The notes below the pieces were generated by a model. That model was given only the letters and a program-made list of their open reading frames with translations, was not told the origin of the DNA and searched no databases. Positions 8,535 through 15,999 of a DNA stretch of 64,000 nucleotides are shown piece after piece. The stretch spans positions 124,001-188,000 of the forward strand of contig JAIQGF010000008.1 in assembly GCA_020072845.1 (NCBI GenBank), given 5' to 3'. A program made the position numbers and the translations under genes. This DNA comes from Terriglobia bacterium (GTDB taxonomy: Bacteria > Acidobacteriota > Terriglobia > Terriglobales > Acidobacteriaceae). Position 1 is the first letter of the stretch. Each line of letters opens with the position of its first letter.

Positions 8535-9652
8535 CTCGTCAACGCACCGGCAGCCGCAACGCGATGTTCTTCCGCATGCTGATGCGGGCCACCATGGTCA
8601 AACCGGGCCGCGTGATCTCGGCGCTGCTGGCCGTGGTAGTGGCCGCGTCGGTCGCCACCGCGATGATGAACCTGTACGTGGATGTCCAGGCCAAGCTCAG
8701 GAAAGAATTCCGCAGCTACGGCGCGAACGTGATTGTGGTCGCGCGTGACGGCCAAACGCTGCCCGCCGAAGCCCTCACCCGCATTGAAAGCGTGCTCGGC
8801 AACCGCGGCCTGGCAGTTCCCTTTGCTTATGCCGTCGCACGCACCGGCAAAGGCGCGCCGGTGGTGGTTGCCGGCACCGACATGGAGCGCGTGCGCAAGC
8901 TGGACGCGTGGTGGTCGGTGACCGCATGGCCCAGCGCGCCACGTTCCGCGCTCATCGGCGCGCACGCGGCGCCCGTCGTCTCGCCCGACAACCAGCCATT
9001 CACGCTGAGTTTCGACAACCGCACCGTGGAACTGACTGCCGCGGGCACGCTGCGCACCGGCGCTGCTGAAGACAGCCGCGTCTACCTCGACCTGAAAGAC
9101 TTCACCGCGTGGACCGGCGTGCAGCCGTCCTCCATCGAGATCGGCGCCGGCGGCACGCCGGAGGAAATCAACGGCATCATCAGCCAACTGGCCACCGCAC
9201 TGCCTGCCGCGGAAGTTCGTCCGGTGCGGCAGATCGTCGAGGGCGAAGCCCGCGTGCTGGGCAAGACGCGCGCCACGCTGCTGGCCGCGGTCAGCATGAT
9301 CATCCTCACCGCCGCGTTATGCGTGCTCGCCACGCTCACCGCCTGGGTGCTCGACCGCCGCCGCGACTTCGCCATCATGAAAGCCCTGGGCGCTTCCGAG
9401 CGCCTGGTCAACGGATTCTTCGCCGCCGAAGCTGCCGCCCTGGGCGCCGCCGGAGCGGTGATAGGATTTGCCATCGGCATTGGGGTGGCGGCCTGGATCG
9501 GTCGCGTCAATTTTCACGCTGCCGTGGTGCCGCGCTTCGGGGTGTTCCCTGCCGTGTTCGCCGGCAGCGTGGCCGTGGCTTTGATCTCGGCTGTGCTGCC
9601 CATCAGCCTATTGCGCCGCGTGCAGCCTGCTACCATTCTGAGGGGAGAGTGA
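8531..9652 (+). CDS. second FtsX/MacB-type ABC permease (iron operon)
   Basis: 373 residues, a paralog of the preceding permease: one N-terminal membrane segment, a periplasmic domain and three C-terminal segments, with DRRRDFAIMKALGASERLV before the penultimate pair. The ATG overlaps the previous stop (ATGA), implying coupled translation and a heteromeric permease. An internal ATG at MFFRML (11 codons in) is an alternative start. The ATPase gene follows after a single base. Confidence 0.85.
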   Translation: MTRQRTGSRNAMFFRMLMRATMVKPGRVISALLAVVVAASVATAMMNLYVDVQAKLRKEFRSYGANVIVVARDGQTLPAEALTRIESVLGNRGLAVPFAYAVARTGKGAPVVVAGTDMERVRKLDAWWSVTAWPSAPRSALIGAHAAPVVSPDNQPFTLSFDNRTVELTAAGTLRTGAAEDSRVYLDLKDFTAWTGVQPSSIEIGAGGTPEEINGIISQLATALPAAEVRPVRQIVEGEARVLGKTRATLLAAVSMIILTAALCVLATLTAWVLDRRRDFAIMKALGASERLVNGFFAAEAAALGAAGAVIGFAIGIGVAAWIGRVNFHAAVVPRFGVFPAVFAGSVAVALISAVLPISLLRRVQPATILRGE

Positions 9653-9653
9653 A

Positions 9654-10889
9654 ATGATCCGGCTCGTCAACGTCGCGAGAGAATATCCGGCGAAAGCCGA
9701 CGCCAATGGCGGTGTCATCAAGGCGCTCGACAATGTTTCGTTGTCGGTGGCGCCCGGCGAATGGCTGGCGATGATGGGTCCTTCGGGCTCGGGAAAATCC
9801 ACGCTGGTCAACCTCATCGGCTGCCTCGATCGGCCGTCGGCGGGCGAAATCTGGCTCGACGGCGAAAATGTTGCCCACCTCTCCGGCTCCGACCTCAACC
9901 GCGTGCGCGCCGAGAAAATCGGCTTCGTCTTCCAGCAGTTCCACCTGATTCCCTACCTGACCGCGCTGGAAAACGTCATGCTGGCGCAGTATTTTCACAG
10001 CATGACCGACGAGCCGGAAGCGCTCAACGCGCTGGAGCGCGTCGGACTGCGCGACCGGGCGCAGCATCTGCCCGCGCACCTTTCCGGCGGCGAGCAGCAG
10101 CGGGTCTGCATCGCGCGCGCCCTGATCAACGATCCCAAGATCGTGCTCGCCGACGAGCCCACCGGCAACCTCGACGCGCTCAACGAAGAGATCGTCATGC
10201 GCCTGCTCCGCGAACTGCACCAGCAGGGCCGGACCATCGTCATGGTGACCCACGATCCAACGGTGGCGCGCATGGCGGACCGGCGCGTCGAGCTGCATCA
10301 CGGAAAAATCGCCGCCAGCGAAACCTTTGCGCTGCGCGACGAAGAGCAGATTGACGAAATCCTGGAGGAAATCTGGGTTCTCCAGGAACACGGCGAAGGC
10401 GCGGAGTTGGGGCGCATGGAAGTCCACGGCCCCGGGACTTTGCCGCCGTCGCTGGCGGTGGAGCGCATGTCCGAGCTGGGACTGGTGACCACCGCGCCGC
10501 ATCCACCGCAGCCGCATGGTCACAAGCACGTGGTGAATCCCTGCCACGACGCCATGATCTACAGCGGCGAAATCCCCCCCGACGGCAGCATGCTGATTGA
10601 GTTCACCGAGCGCGGGCGCAAGCGCGCCGCCGACGTCATCCGCCGGCATCGCCTGGCGGAAATGCTGTTTACCGAAAGCCTGGGCATGATCAACGAAGAC
10701 GAGATCGAACAGCAGGCGTGCAAGTTCGAGCACATCCTCTCACCCGAGGCGACGGAAAAGATCTGCGCGTTCCTCGGCCACCCGAAAACCTGCCCGCACG
10801 GCGCGTCGATTCCCCCCGGCGAGTGCTGCTCGCGGCCCGCGGCGGAGAACATGCAGCGCCTGTTCGCGCCGGCTCGGGCGCGGAAGTAG
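9654..10889 (+). CDS. ABC ATPase fused to a DtxR/MntR-like metal-sensor domain
   Basis: 411 residues. Residues 1-225 are a LolD/MacB-type ATPase: Walker [10 protein letters not shown] (42-50), signature LSGGEQQRV (143-151), Walker B IVLADEPT (163-170) and switch His200. Residues about 229-395 resemble a metalloregulator of the DtxR family: a winged-helix-like part ending [10 protein letters not shown], then [19 protein letters not shown] and CKFEH. The canonical ligand pairs appear to be present: H332/E336 (DtxR H79/E83) and C356/E359/H360 (C102/E105/H106), while E235/E238 align with MntR D8/E11. The C-terminal SH3-like domain is absent; a Cys-rich tail (TCPHG ... ECC) follows. It is last in the iron operon, so iron could directly tune transport or transcription. 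The ATPase call is certain; the sensor call is strong from the motifs. Confidence 0.88.
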   Translation: MIRLVNVAREYPAKADANGGVIKALDNVSLSVAPGEWLAMMGPSGSGKSTLVNLIGCLDRPSAGEIWLDGENVAHLSGSDLNRVRAEKIGFVFQQFHLIPYLTALENVMLAQYFHSMTDEPEALNALERVGLRDRAQHLPAHLSGGEQQRVCIARALINDPKIVLADEPTGNLDALNEEIVMRLLRELHQQGRTIVMVTHDPTVARMADRRVELHHGKIAASETFALRDEEQIDEILEEIWVLQEHGEGAELGRMEVHGPGTLPPSLAVERMSELGLVTTAPHPPQPHGHKHVVNPCHDAMIYSGEIPPDGSMLIEFTERGRKRAADVIRRHRLAEMLFTESLGMINEDEIEQQACKFEHILSPEATEKICAFLGHPKTCPHGASIPPGECCSRPAAENMQRLFAPARARK

Positions 10890-10918
10890 CTACTCGAAGT
10901 TCGACCTGCTCGAAAGCG

Positions 10919-12952
10919 TCATTTGAGCAACTCGGCAATTTCGTTGCGGCCGAGCGCCTTCGCTCGCTGATACATAGTCAACCTCACCTGACCTAAGCGT
11001 TGATTAGCGTGGGGATCCGCGCCGTGGGCGAGCAGTAGCTTCACCATGCTCACGTCGCCGACAACGATGGCGTCGGTCAAGACTGGTGCGTCGGGGTTGG
11101 CGCCCCGGCTCATGAGAAACCCAGCGGTCTGTTTGTCGTCGGCACGGACGGCCCAGTTCAGAGGCCTCAATTCATGTTTATCGGTCGTGTTCACCAGCGC
11201 CGGATCACTCGCCAGATAGTCCGTCATAAGGTCTCGCCGTCCAAGCATGACGGCCTGAACGAAGGTCGGATGCGGGATATAGGACGCGAGCAACTGGACC
11301 ACGGGGGCGTAGCGGTCGTGATCGAATCCCATGCATGCGACGGCCAGTTGTAGGGGATCTTGGTCGCTCGCGCCTCCGACCGGCCAGAACCGGCGCGTGC
11401 TCGAAGCCGCAAGGGACGGGTCTTCTGCCAGGAACTTTCGCACCGCTTCCGTCTTGCCGAGCTGCAGCGCGTCGAAGAAATTCAATCGGGCGCCGTGCTG
11501 CAGTAACAGGTCGGCGGTAGCTCTCAATTGGGGAACGCGTGCAGCCGCAAAGGCTGCCTCGTCCAGGGCAGTGCGACGGTAAATGTCGGTCACGTTGGGA
11601 TCCGCGCCGCGGCCAAGCAGTAGCGCGACCATTTCGGGGTAGCGAATCGCGTGGCTCAGCGGCGTACTGCCCATGCCGCTGTCCTGCGCATTCACATCAG
11701 CGCCAGCGGCGATCAGCAACGTCGCCAACTCGGGGCCGCGACGGGAGCGGGTTGCGAGCGCGATCATGAGGGGCGTCTGGCCTTCGCGGCCGCGCACATT
11801 CACGAGTGAAGGATCGCCGCGCAGCTCGTCCACCGCTTTCTCGACGTTCCCTTGCCACATCAGTTGGAGAAAAGCCATCCCCTTGGGGGTCGTCGGCCAG
11901 ACCTTGTGGCGCAACGCCGCAGTTGCGTCCTGTATCTGCACGGCGGCGAGCGGGACAACGGCCACGGCGGCGGCCAACAAGGCGGTTAAAGTAAGCCGCG
12001 AGAGCCGGTGGCGCGGTCTGGGTTCCAGGATCGAGCGCAGGCGCCGCTCGAAGCGCGGGCAGCCGGCCATGCCAACGGCGGCGCGGTGCAAGCTGCCAAA
12101 GCGCACGTCCACGGCGAGCGATAGCAGGTCAGACGCATAGTCCGATGCGCGCGCTCCGGCGGCAATGACGGCGTCATCGCAGGCAATTTCACGCTCGACG
12201 CGCATTCGCCTGGTGGCCAGCCAGACGAGGGGGTTATACCAGCAAAGGGCGCATGCCAATCCGGCCAGCATCTGTGAGGCAGTGTCGAATCGCTGGACGT
12301 GGGTTATCTCGTGCAGGAGCACGTGCTCGATCCGCGCCTGGTTCCACTCGATCGCCGACGCGGGTAGTACGATGCGCGCATGCAGGATTCCCCAGGTAAG
12401 CGGGACATCTGACCGCTCACTTACCAAGAGGGTGATGGGCAAGGCAATGCCACGCTCCGCCACGAGACGGTTGAACGTCTGCAACAAGGAGCCGGGAACA
12501 AGATGCCCGCGCGTCGAGATGCGCGCGAGTTGTATGCGCGCCATCAGCATTCGAAACAGCAGAAGCCCTGCACCCAGCAACCACGCACCCGAGAAAAGCG
12601 GCGCCCAGTTGAAATTTCGCGGCGAAGGCACGTGGAGCGGTCGAGCCGGCAAGTTCCCGCTGAACGCAGCCGGCGGCGCCGCTCTTGCCGGTATCGGACC
12701 CGCGGCTTGCCTCCAGGAATCGGTGGAAACGAATTGCGGGGTTCGCAGTTTGTACTGCCAGGGCAATAAAGGACCGGCCACACTAACAACTGTGAGCAGC
12801 ATGGCAACGGCCCACACCAGGTGAAGCGCAGCGCTCGAATGCTTACGCAGCGTGTACGTCACTGCGGCGGCCACCGCGATGATCAGCGAGGATTTGATCA
12901 AGGCGAGCACCACTCCGCCGGGACCACCAAGCGCGATCAGCCATGCCGGCAT
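10919..12952 (-). CDS. BlaR1-like M56 membrane peptidase with C-terminal ankyrin repeats
   Basis: 677 residues. N-terminal membrane segments, then a zinc peptidase domain with HEITHVQRFD (HExxH) and the following EREIACDDAVIAAG typical of M56/BlaR1 proteins, another membrane segment, and a C-terminal half of ankyrin repeats (for example GQTPLMIALATRSRRG, GSTPLSHAIRYPEMVALLL, RTALDEAAFAAA). The ATG at 12952 is chosen over a GTG at 12958 because GGGGAGG lies 5 bases upstream. It is transcribed right after the BlaI-like repressor. BlaR1-type proteins cleave BlaI on signal; here the usual penicillin-sensor domain is replaced by ankyrins, so the signal is probably a protein. Confidence 0.85.
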   Translation of the reverse strand: MPAWLIALGGPGGVVLALIKSSLIIAVAAAVTYTLRKHSSAALHLVWAVAMLLTVVSVAGPLLPWQYKLRTPQFVSTDSWRQAAGPIPARAAPPAAFSGNLPARPLHVPSPRNFNWAPLFSGAWLLGAGLLLFRMLMARIQLARISTRGHLVPGSLLQTFNRLVAERGIALPITLLVSERSDVPLTWGILHARIVLPASAIEWNQARIEHVLLHEITHVQRFDTASQMLAGLACALCWYNPLVWLATRRMRVEREIACDDAVIAAGARASDYASDLLSLAVDVRFGSLHRAAVGMAGCPRFERRLRSILEPRPRHRLSRLTLTALLAAAVAVVPLAAVQIQDATAALRHKVWPTTPKGMAFLQLMWQGNVEKAVDELRGDPSLVNVRGREGQTPLMIALATRSRRGPELATLLIAAGADVNAQDSGMGSTPLSHAIRYPEMVALLLGRGADPNVTDIYRRTALDEAAFAAARVPQLRATADLLLQHGARLNFFDALQLGKTEAVRKFLAEDPSLAASSTRRFWPVGGASDQDPLQLAVACMGFDHDRYAPVVQLLASYIPHPTFVQAVMLGRRDLMTDYLASDPALVNTTDKHELRPLNWAVRADDKQTAGFLMSRGANPDAPVLTDAIVVGDVSMVKLLLAHGADPHANQRLGQVRLTMYQRAKALGRNEIAELLK

Positions 12953-12954
12953 AA

Positions 12955-13326
12955 TCACCTCCCCTGCTCCCGTGCCTGACGCACCATGTTGCGCAGCCGA
13001 TCCAGATCGTTCTGGGTCAGTTTTGCATCGGAAATGTCCAGCAGCGCCGCCATGGCATCCTTCGTGGACCCGCCAAAGAACGTGGCGACCATGTAGCGCA
13101 GCGCGGAGAGCGCCGCCTTGTTGCGTGGAGTTGTGGGGGCGTAGACGTAACGCAGCTTGTCCTGCCGATGGCGTACCAGTCCTTTGCGTTCCAGCAGTGC
13201 GAGCATGCCGCGAACCGCAGAATACGTCGGCGGATTCGGTATCTGTTCGCGCACCTGCGCCACGCCGGCCTCACCGAAACGGTAGAGGATGTCGAGAATC
13301 TGCCTTTCGCGTGGTCCGAGTTTCAT
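12955..13326 (-). CDS. BlaI/MecI/CopY-family repressor
   Basis: 123 residues: an N-terminal winged helix (LGPRERQILDILYRFGEAGVA ... YSAVRGMLALLERKGLV) and a C-terminal dimerisation/cleavage region. The start at 13326 (MKLGP) fits the family; a 3-codon longer start at 13335 would place the start codon inside a palindrome that is probably the operator. It precedes the M56-ankyrin peptidase by 2 bases in the same operon, the classic repressor plus sensor-protease arrangement. Confidence 0.88.
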   Translation of the reverse strand: MKLGPRERQILDILYRFGEAGVAQVREQIPNPPTYSAVRGMLALLERKGLVRHRQDKLRYVYAPTTPRNKAALSALRYMVATFFGGSTKDAMAALLDISDAKLTQNDLDRLRNMVRQAREQGR

Positions 13327-13332
13327 AGATAT

Positions 13333-13371
13333 CATGCTATTCCATTAGCATGTGCCATTACATTAGCATAT
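13333..13371. promoter_or_regulatory. putative BlaI-family operator
   Basis: The sequence CATGCTATTCCATTAGCATG (13333-13352) is an inverted repeat (CATGCTA-N6-TAGCATG). A second half site, CATTAGCATA, lies at 13361-13370. It is immediately upstream of the BlaI-like gene in an AT-rich stretch. Position and symmetry fit autoregulation of the repressor/peptidase operon; no binding evidence is available. Confidence 0.55.
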
Positions 13372-13413
13372 GTCCCGCGAACGTCAAGAGGTTTTAGTTA
13401 CGGAAAGAAAAAG

Positions 13414-13435
13414 GGAGAAGCAGAATAGCTTCTCC
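13414..13435 (-). terminator. rho-independent terminator (leftward)
   Basis: A perfect 8-bp stem GGAGAAGC/GCTTCTCC with a 6-base loop, followed on the minus strand by a T-rich run (CCCTTTTTCTTTCC). It probably ends the CadC-like regulator transcript coming from the right. The hairpin and the adjoining sequence resemble the hairpin at 20197-20226. Confidence 0.6.
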
Positions 13436-13501
13436 ACTTGTTTGCACCAACTACAGCGAATTTCTCTACGTGCGGAAGTAGCGACCGGGCATCGTCACTA
13501 G

Positions 13502-13551
13502 AACTGGTTTCAAGAATCGGTTTTTGGGTAGGGCACGGCTTCAGCCGTGCC
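13502..13551. repeat. REP-like palindromic repeat, copy 1
   Basis: A 50-base unit ending in the hairpin GGCACGGCTTCAGCCGTGCC. A diverged copy with the same order of sequence is at 37377-37426. It lies in the 340-base gap 13327-13665, which otherwise holds only the operator and a terminator; no gene is visible there. Confidence 0.7.
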
Positions 13552-13665
13552 GCTCGAGGCCACAAGAATAGTGGGCTTTAGCCCCTGAGGGACATTTTTT
13601 CTGAGGCGAAAATGTAGTTGTGAAATAAGTTCTAGTCATTAAATGCGAAGCCGGTGGCCGTTCCT

Positions 13666-15591
13666 TTACTGGCCCAACCCAACGCGGCGCAATAACTCCT
13701 GGAAGCGGGGATCGCTGCGCAGCGGATCGTAGATCGGGTCCACCTTCAGGCTGGTGAGCGTGCTGGAATGTTCCTCGTAGGCTTTTTGTAGCCTGGCCAG
13801 CGCTTCGTCTTGGTTGTTCATGCAGATGTACGCCTCTGCGAAAGTCGGGGCTAAATCCAAACGGCCCTCGCGCTTCCACTGTTCCAATTTCGCCAACGCT
13901 TGTCGTGCCTTCGCTGGCTGGCCCGAGCGACTATAGACGCAGACCTCCTTCGCCCAAGGCCATGGTGTAGGTGCGCTTTCAGCGCGGCGCCAGCTTTCGA
14001 TATGGGCGAGCGCGTCGGCGAACCGGCCTTTTTCGACGTACGCGCCGAGAATAAAGTGAGCCCGCGGAAAGTTCGGTTCCATGTCGAGCACGGCACGAAA
14101 TTGCTCGATCGCCTTGTCATACTGCCGCGCGAAATAGAGAATTGCGCCTCGATCGGCGGCAATAATCACGGATAACGGATCCAGGTGGCGCGCGCGCTCG
14201 CTCTCGGCCAGGGCCTCGTCGAAGCGCCCCTGGAAAGCCAGGAATTCGGCATACCAGTGGTGGGCGGTGGCGTAGTTGGGATTCAACTGGATCGCTCGGC
14301 GATATTCTTTCTCGCCGGTTTGCCAATCCCAATCGTACATTTCGGCGATTAGCGCCAGCGAGGTGTGGGCCTCGGCCAAGCCTTCGTCAATTTGCAGAGC
14401 TTTCAGGGCTGCCGTCTGCGCTTTGGGCATTGCTTCATTCGGCGGCGCAAGATAGTAGCTGCTCATCAGCGCATAGGTATCGGCCAGCCCGGCATAGGCG
14501 CGGGCGTATTTGGGATCTTTGGCGATGGCCTGCTCAAAGCATTGGACGGCCTGCTGGAACCCTTGCGGGGTCCTCTTGTTCCAAAAGTAGCGCCCTTTCA
14601 GGTAGAGGTCGTAGGCCTCGTACGACGCTGGAGAGAGCGCGGACGGGCGCGCGGCGGCGGCTGGCTTGTGATCGTCTGCAAAGGTCAGCTGGATTCCTTC
14701 CGCGACTTCCTGCGCGATTTCGCCTTGCAGGAGCAACAAATCCTTCAATTCGCGGTCGTACTCGTGCGCCCAGAGATGGGTCTGGTCGCTGGCCCGAATG
14801 AGCTGGGCGGTGATGCGCACTCGTCCTGAATCGCGCCGCACGCTTCCCTCCAACACATATTGCACGTTCAGGTCGCGGGCAATCCGGTCCAGTTGCTGCG
14901 GGCTGTGTTTGTACGTCATCACCGAGGTGCGCGCGATGACAGCCAGGCGCTGGGGGTCCAGGCGGCCTAGTTGGGTGATCATCTCCTCGGTCAGGCCGTC
15001 GCTGAAGTATTCCTGGCCGGCGTCCCCGGTGAGGTTCTCGAAGGGCAGCACTGCCAGCATCAAGCGTCCGCCCGCCGCTTTCGGGCTGGCCCGGTAGTGG
15101 GACCAGATCAGCCACCCACTGAGCGCAACCGCCAGGGCAACAATGATGCCGAGCGGAATCCCCCAGGGCCGGCGCGCCGATACGCCTGTCCAAGGCACCT
15201 CGACAGGCGTTTCTGGCTCGGTGGCAGGAATTTGTGGCTCGGCTGGGGCTTCGCTTACCGGCGCGACGAAACGGTATCCCTTCCCAGTCACGGTCTGTAT
15301 GAACCGCGGCCGCTCGGGATTGTCCTTCAGGACCTGCCGGATTTTGCGAACGGCGCCGTTGATGCTGTTATCGGTGTCGAGGAAGACGCCGGCGCCCCAA
15401 ATCCGTTCCACAATCTGCTCGCGGGTGACGATGCTGTCCCGTTGCTCGACTAGGAGCAGCAGAAGTTCCGTCGGGATGCGCTCCAGCTTGAGCACACGAC
15501 CGCTGCGGCGCAGCTCGTAGGCGCGCTGGTCGAGCTCAAAATCCTCGCCGAACCTGACTGTTTCCAGGATTCGTACCGGACCGGACGACAT
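13666..15591 (-). CDS. CadC-like membrane transcriptional regulator with TolB-like and TPR domains
   Basis: 641 residues. Residues about 10-115 form an OmpR/PhoB-type winged helix (REQIVERIWGAGVFLDTDNS, then FIQTVTGKGYRFVAPV). A single membrane segment (IPLGIIVALAVALSGWLIW) is near residue 150. A TolB/FlgO-like domain follows (LAVLPFENLTGDAGQEYFSD ... YVLEGSVRRD), then TPRs to the C-terminus. The layout is that of one-component membrane regulators common in Acidobacteria. It is divergent from the large FG-GAP protein gene, sharing a roughly 400-base intergenic region, so control of that gene is plausible. Confidence 0.85.
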   Translation of the reverse strand: MSSGPVRILETVRFGEDFELDQRAYELRRSGRVLKLERIPTELLLLLVEQRDSIVTREQIVERIWGAGVFLDTDNSINGAVRKIRQVLKDNPERPRFIQTVTGKGYRFVAPVSEAPAEPQIPATEPETPVEVPWTGVSARRPWGIPLGIIVALAVALSGWLIWSHYRASPKAAGGRLMLAVLPFENLTGDAGQEYFSDGLTEEMITQLGRLDPQRLAVIARTSVMTYKHSPQQLDRIARDLNVQYVLEGSVRRDSGRVRITAQLIRASDQTHLWAHEYDRELKDLLLLQGEIAQEVAEGIQLTFADDHKPAAAARPSALSPASYEAYDLYLKGRYFWNKRTPQGFQQAVQCFEQAIAKDPKYARAYAGLADTYALMSSYYLAPPNEAMPKAQTAALKALQIDEGLAEAHTSLALIAEMYDWDWQTGEKEYRRAIQLNPNYATAHHWYAEFLAFQGRFDEALAESERARHLDPLSVIIAADRGAILYFARQYDKAIEQFRAVLDMEPNFPRAHFILGAYVEKGRFADALAHIESWRRAESAPTPWPWAKEVCVYSRSGQPAKARQALAKLEQWKREGRLDLAPTFAEAYICMNNQDEALARLQKAYEEHSSTLTSLKVDPIYDPLRSDPRFQELLRRVGLGQ

Positions 15592-15999
15592 ACAACCCCA
15601 GTGGGGGAAGGGATTAAATTCTACACCCGCTACACCAATTCGACTGTTTTCTGCCGCTTAGCGATACACAAAAATTAATGTCTTCGACAGGTCGCCGCTA
15701 TTGCGAACACAGCCCTGGCGCTTCAGCATGGCCGCCACTAGCGAAGCATTCCTCCCCCTGACCTGATACCAGCCCTAATGATTTCGCAAATGGAGAAAAC
15801 TATGCAGCGCGCGATGACGCACCCTCGACTCCTTGTAGCACCAGAATCAGGGCTATCGCAAGGGGGTCTTATCCAGCAACCGGGGCTGCGAAGCGAGGGT
15901 TTCTGGAACCTCGTGGCGCAGCTGTGTAATCCGCACCGTTGGGTTCCTACACCTGTCCGTCTATTGCCGCATGGTCCGGCAAGGAGAGAGGAGTTCGCC
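15592..15999. other. long divergent intergenic/leader region without a gene
   Basis: A region of 408 bases between the CadC-like gene and the FG-GAP protein. An in-frame extension of the FG-GAP gene reaches 15778, but it has no signal peptide and looks non-coding. I see no known riboswitch consensus and no tRNA. It probably holds both divergent promoters. Confidence 0.5.

Noticed and set aside
7269-10889. Macrolide efflux MacB system
   Set aside because: The permeases are of the same fold type, but there is no MacA adaptor, and the operon begins with an FTR1 permease behind a Fur-like box.
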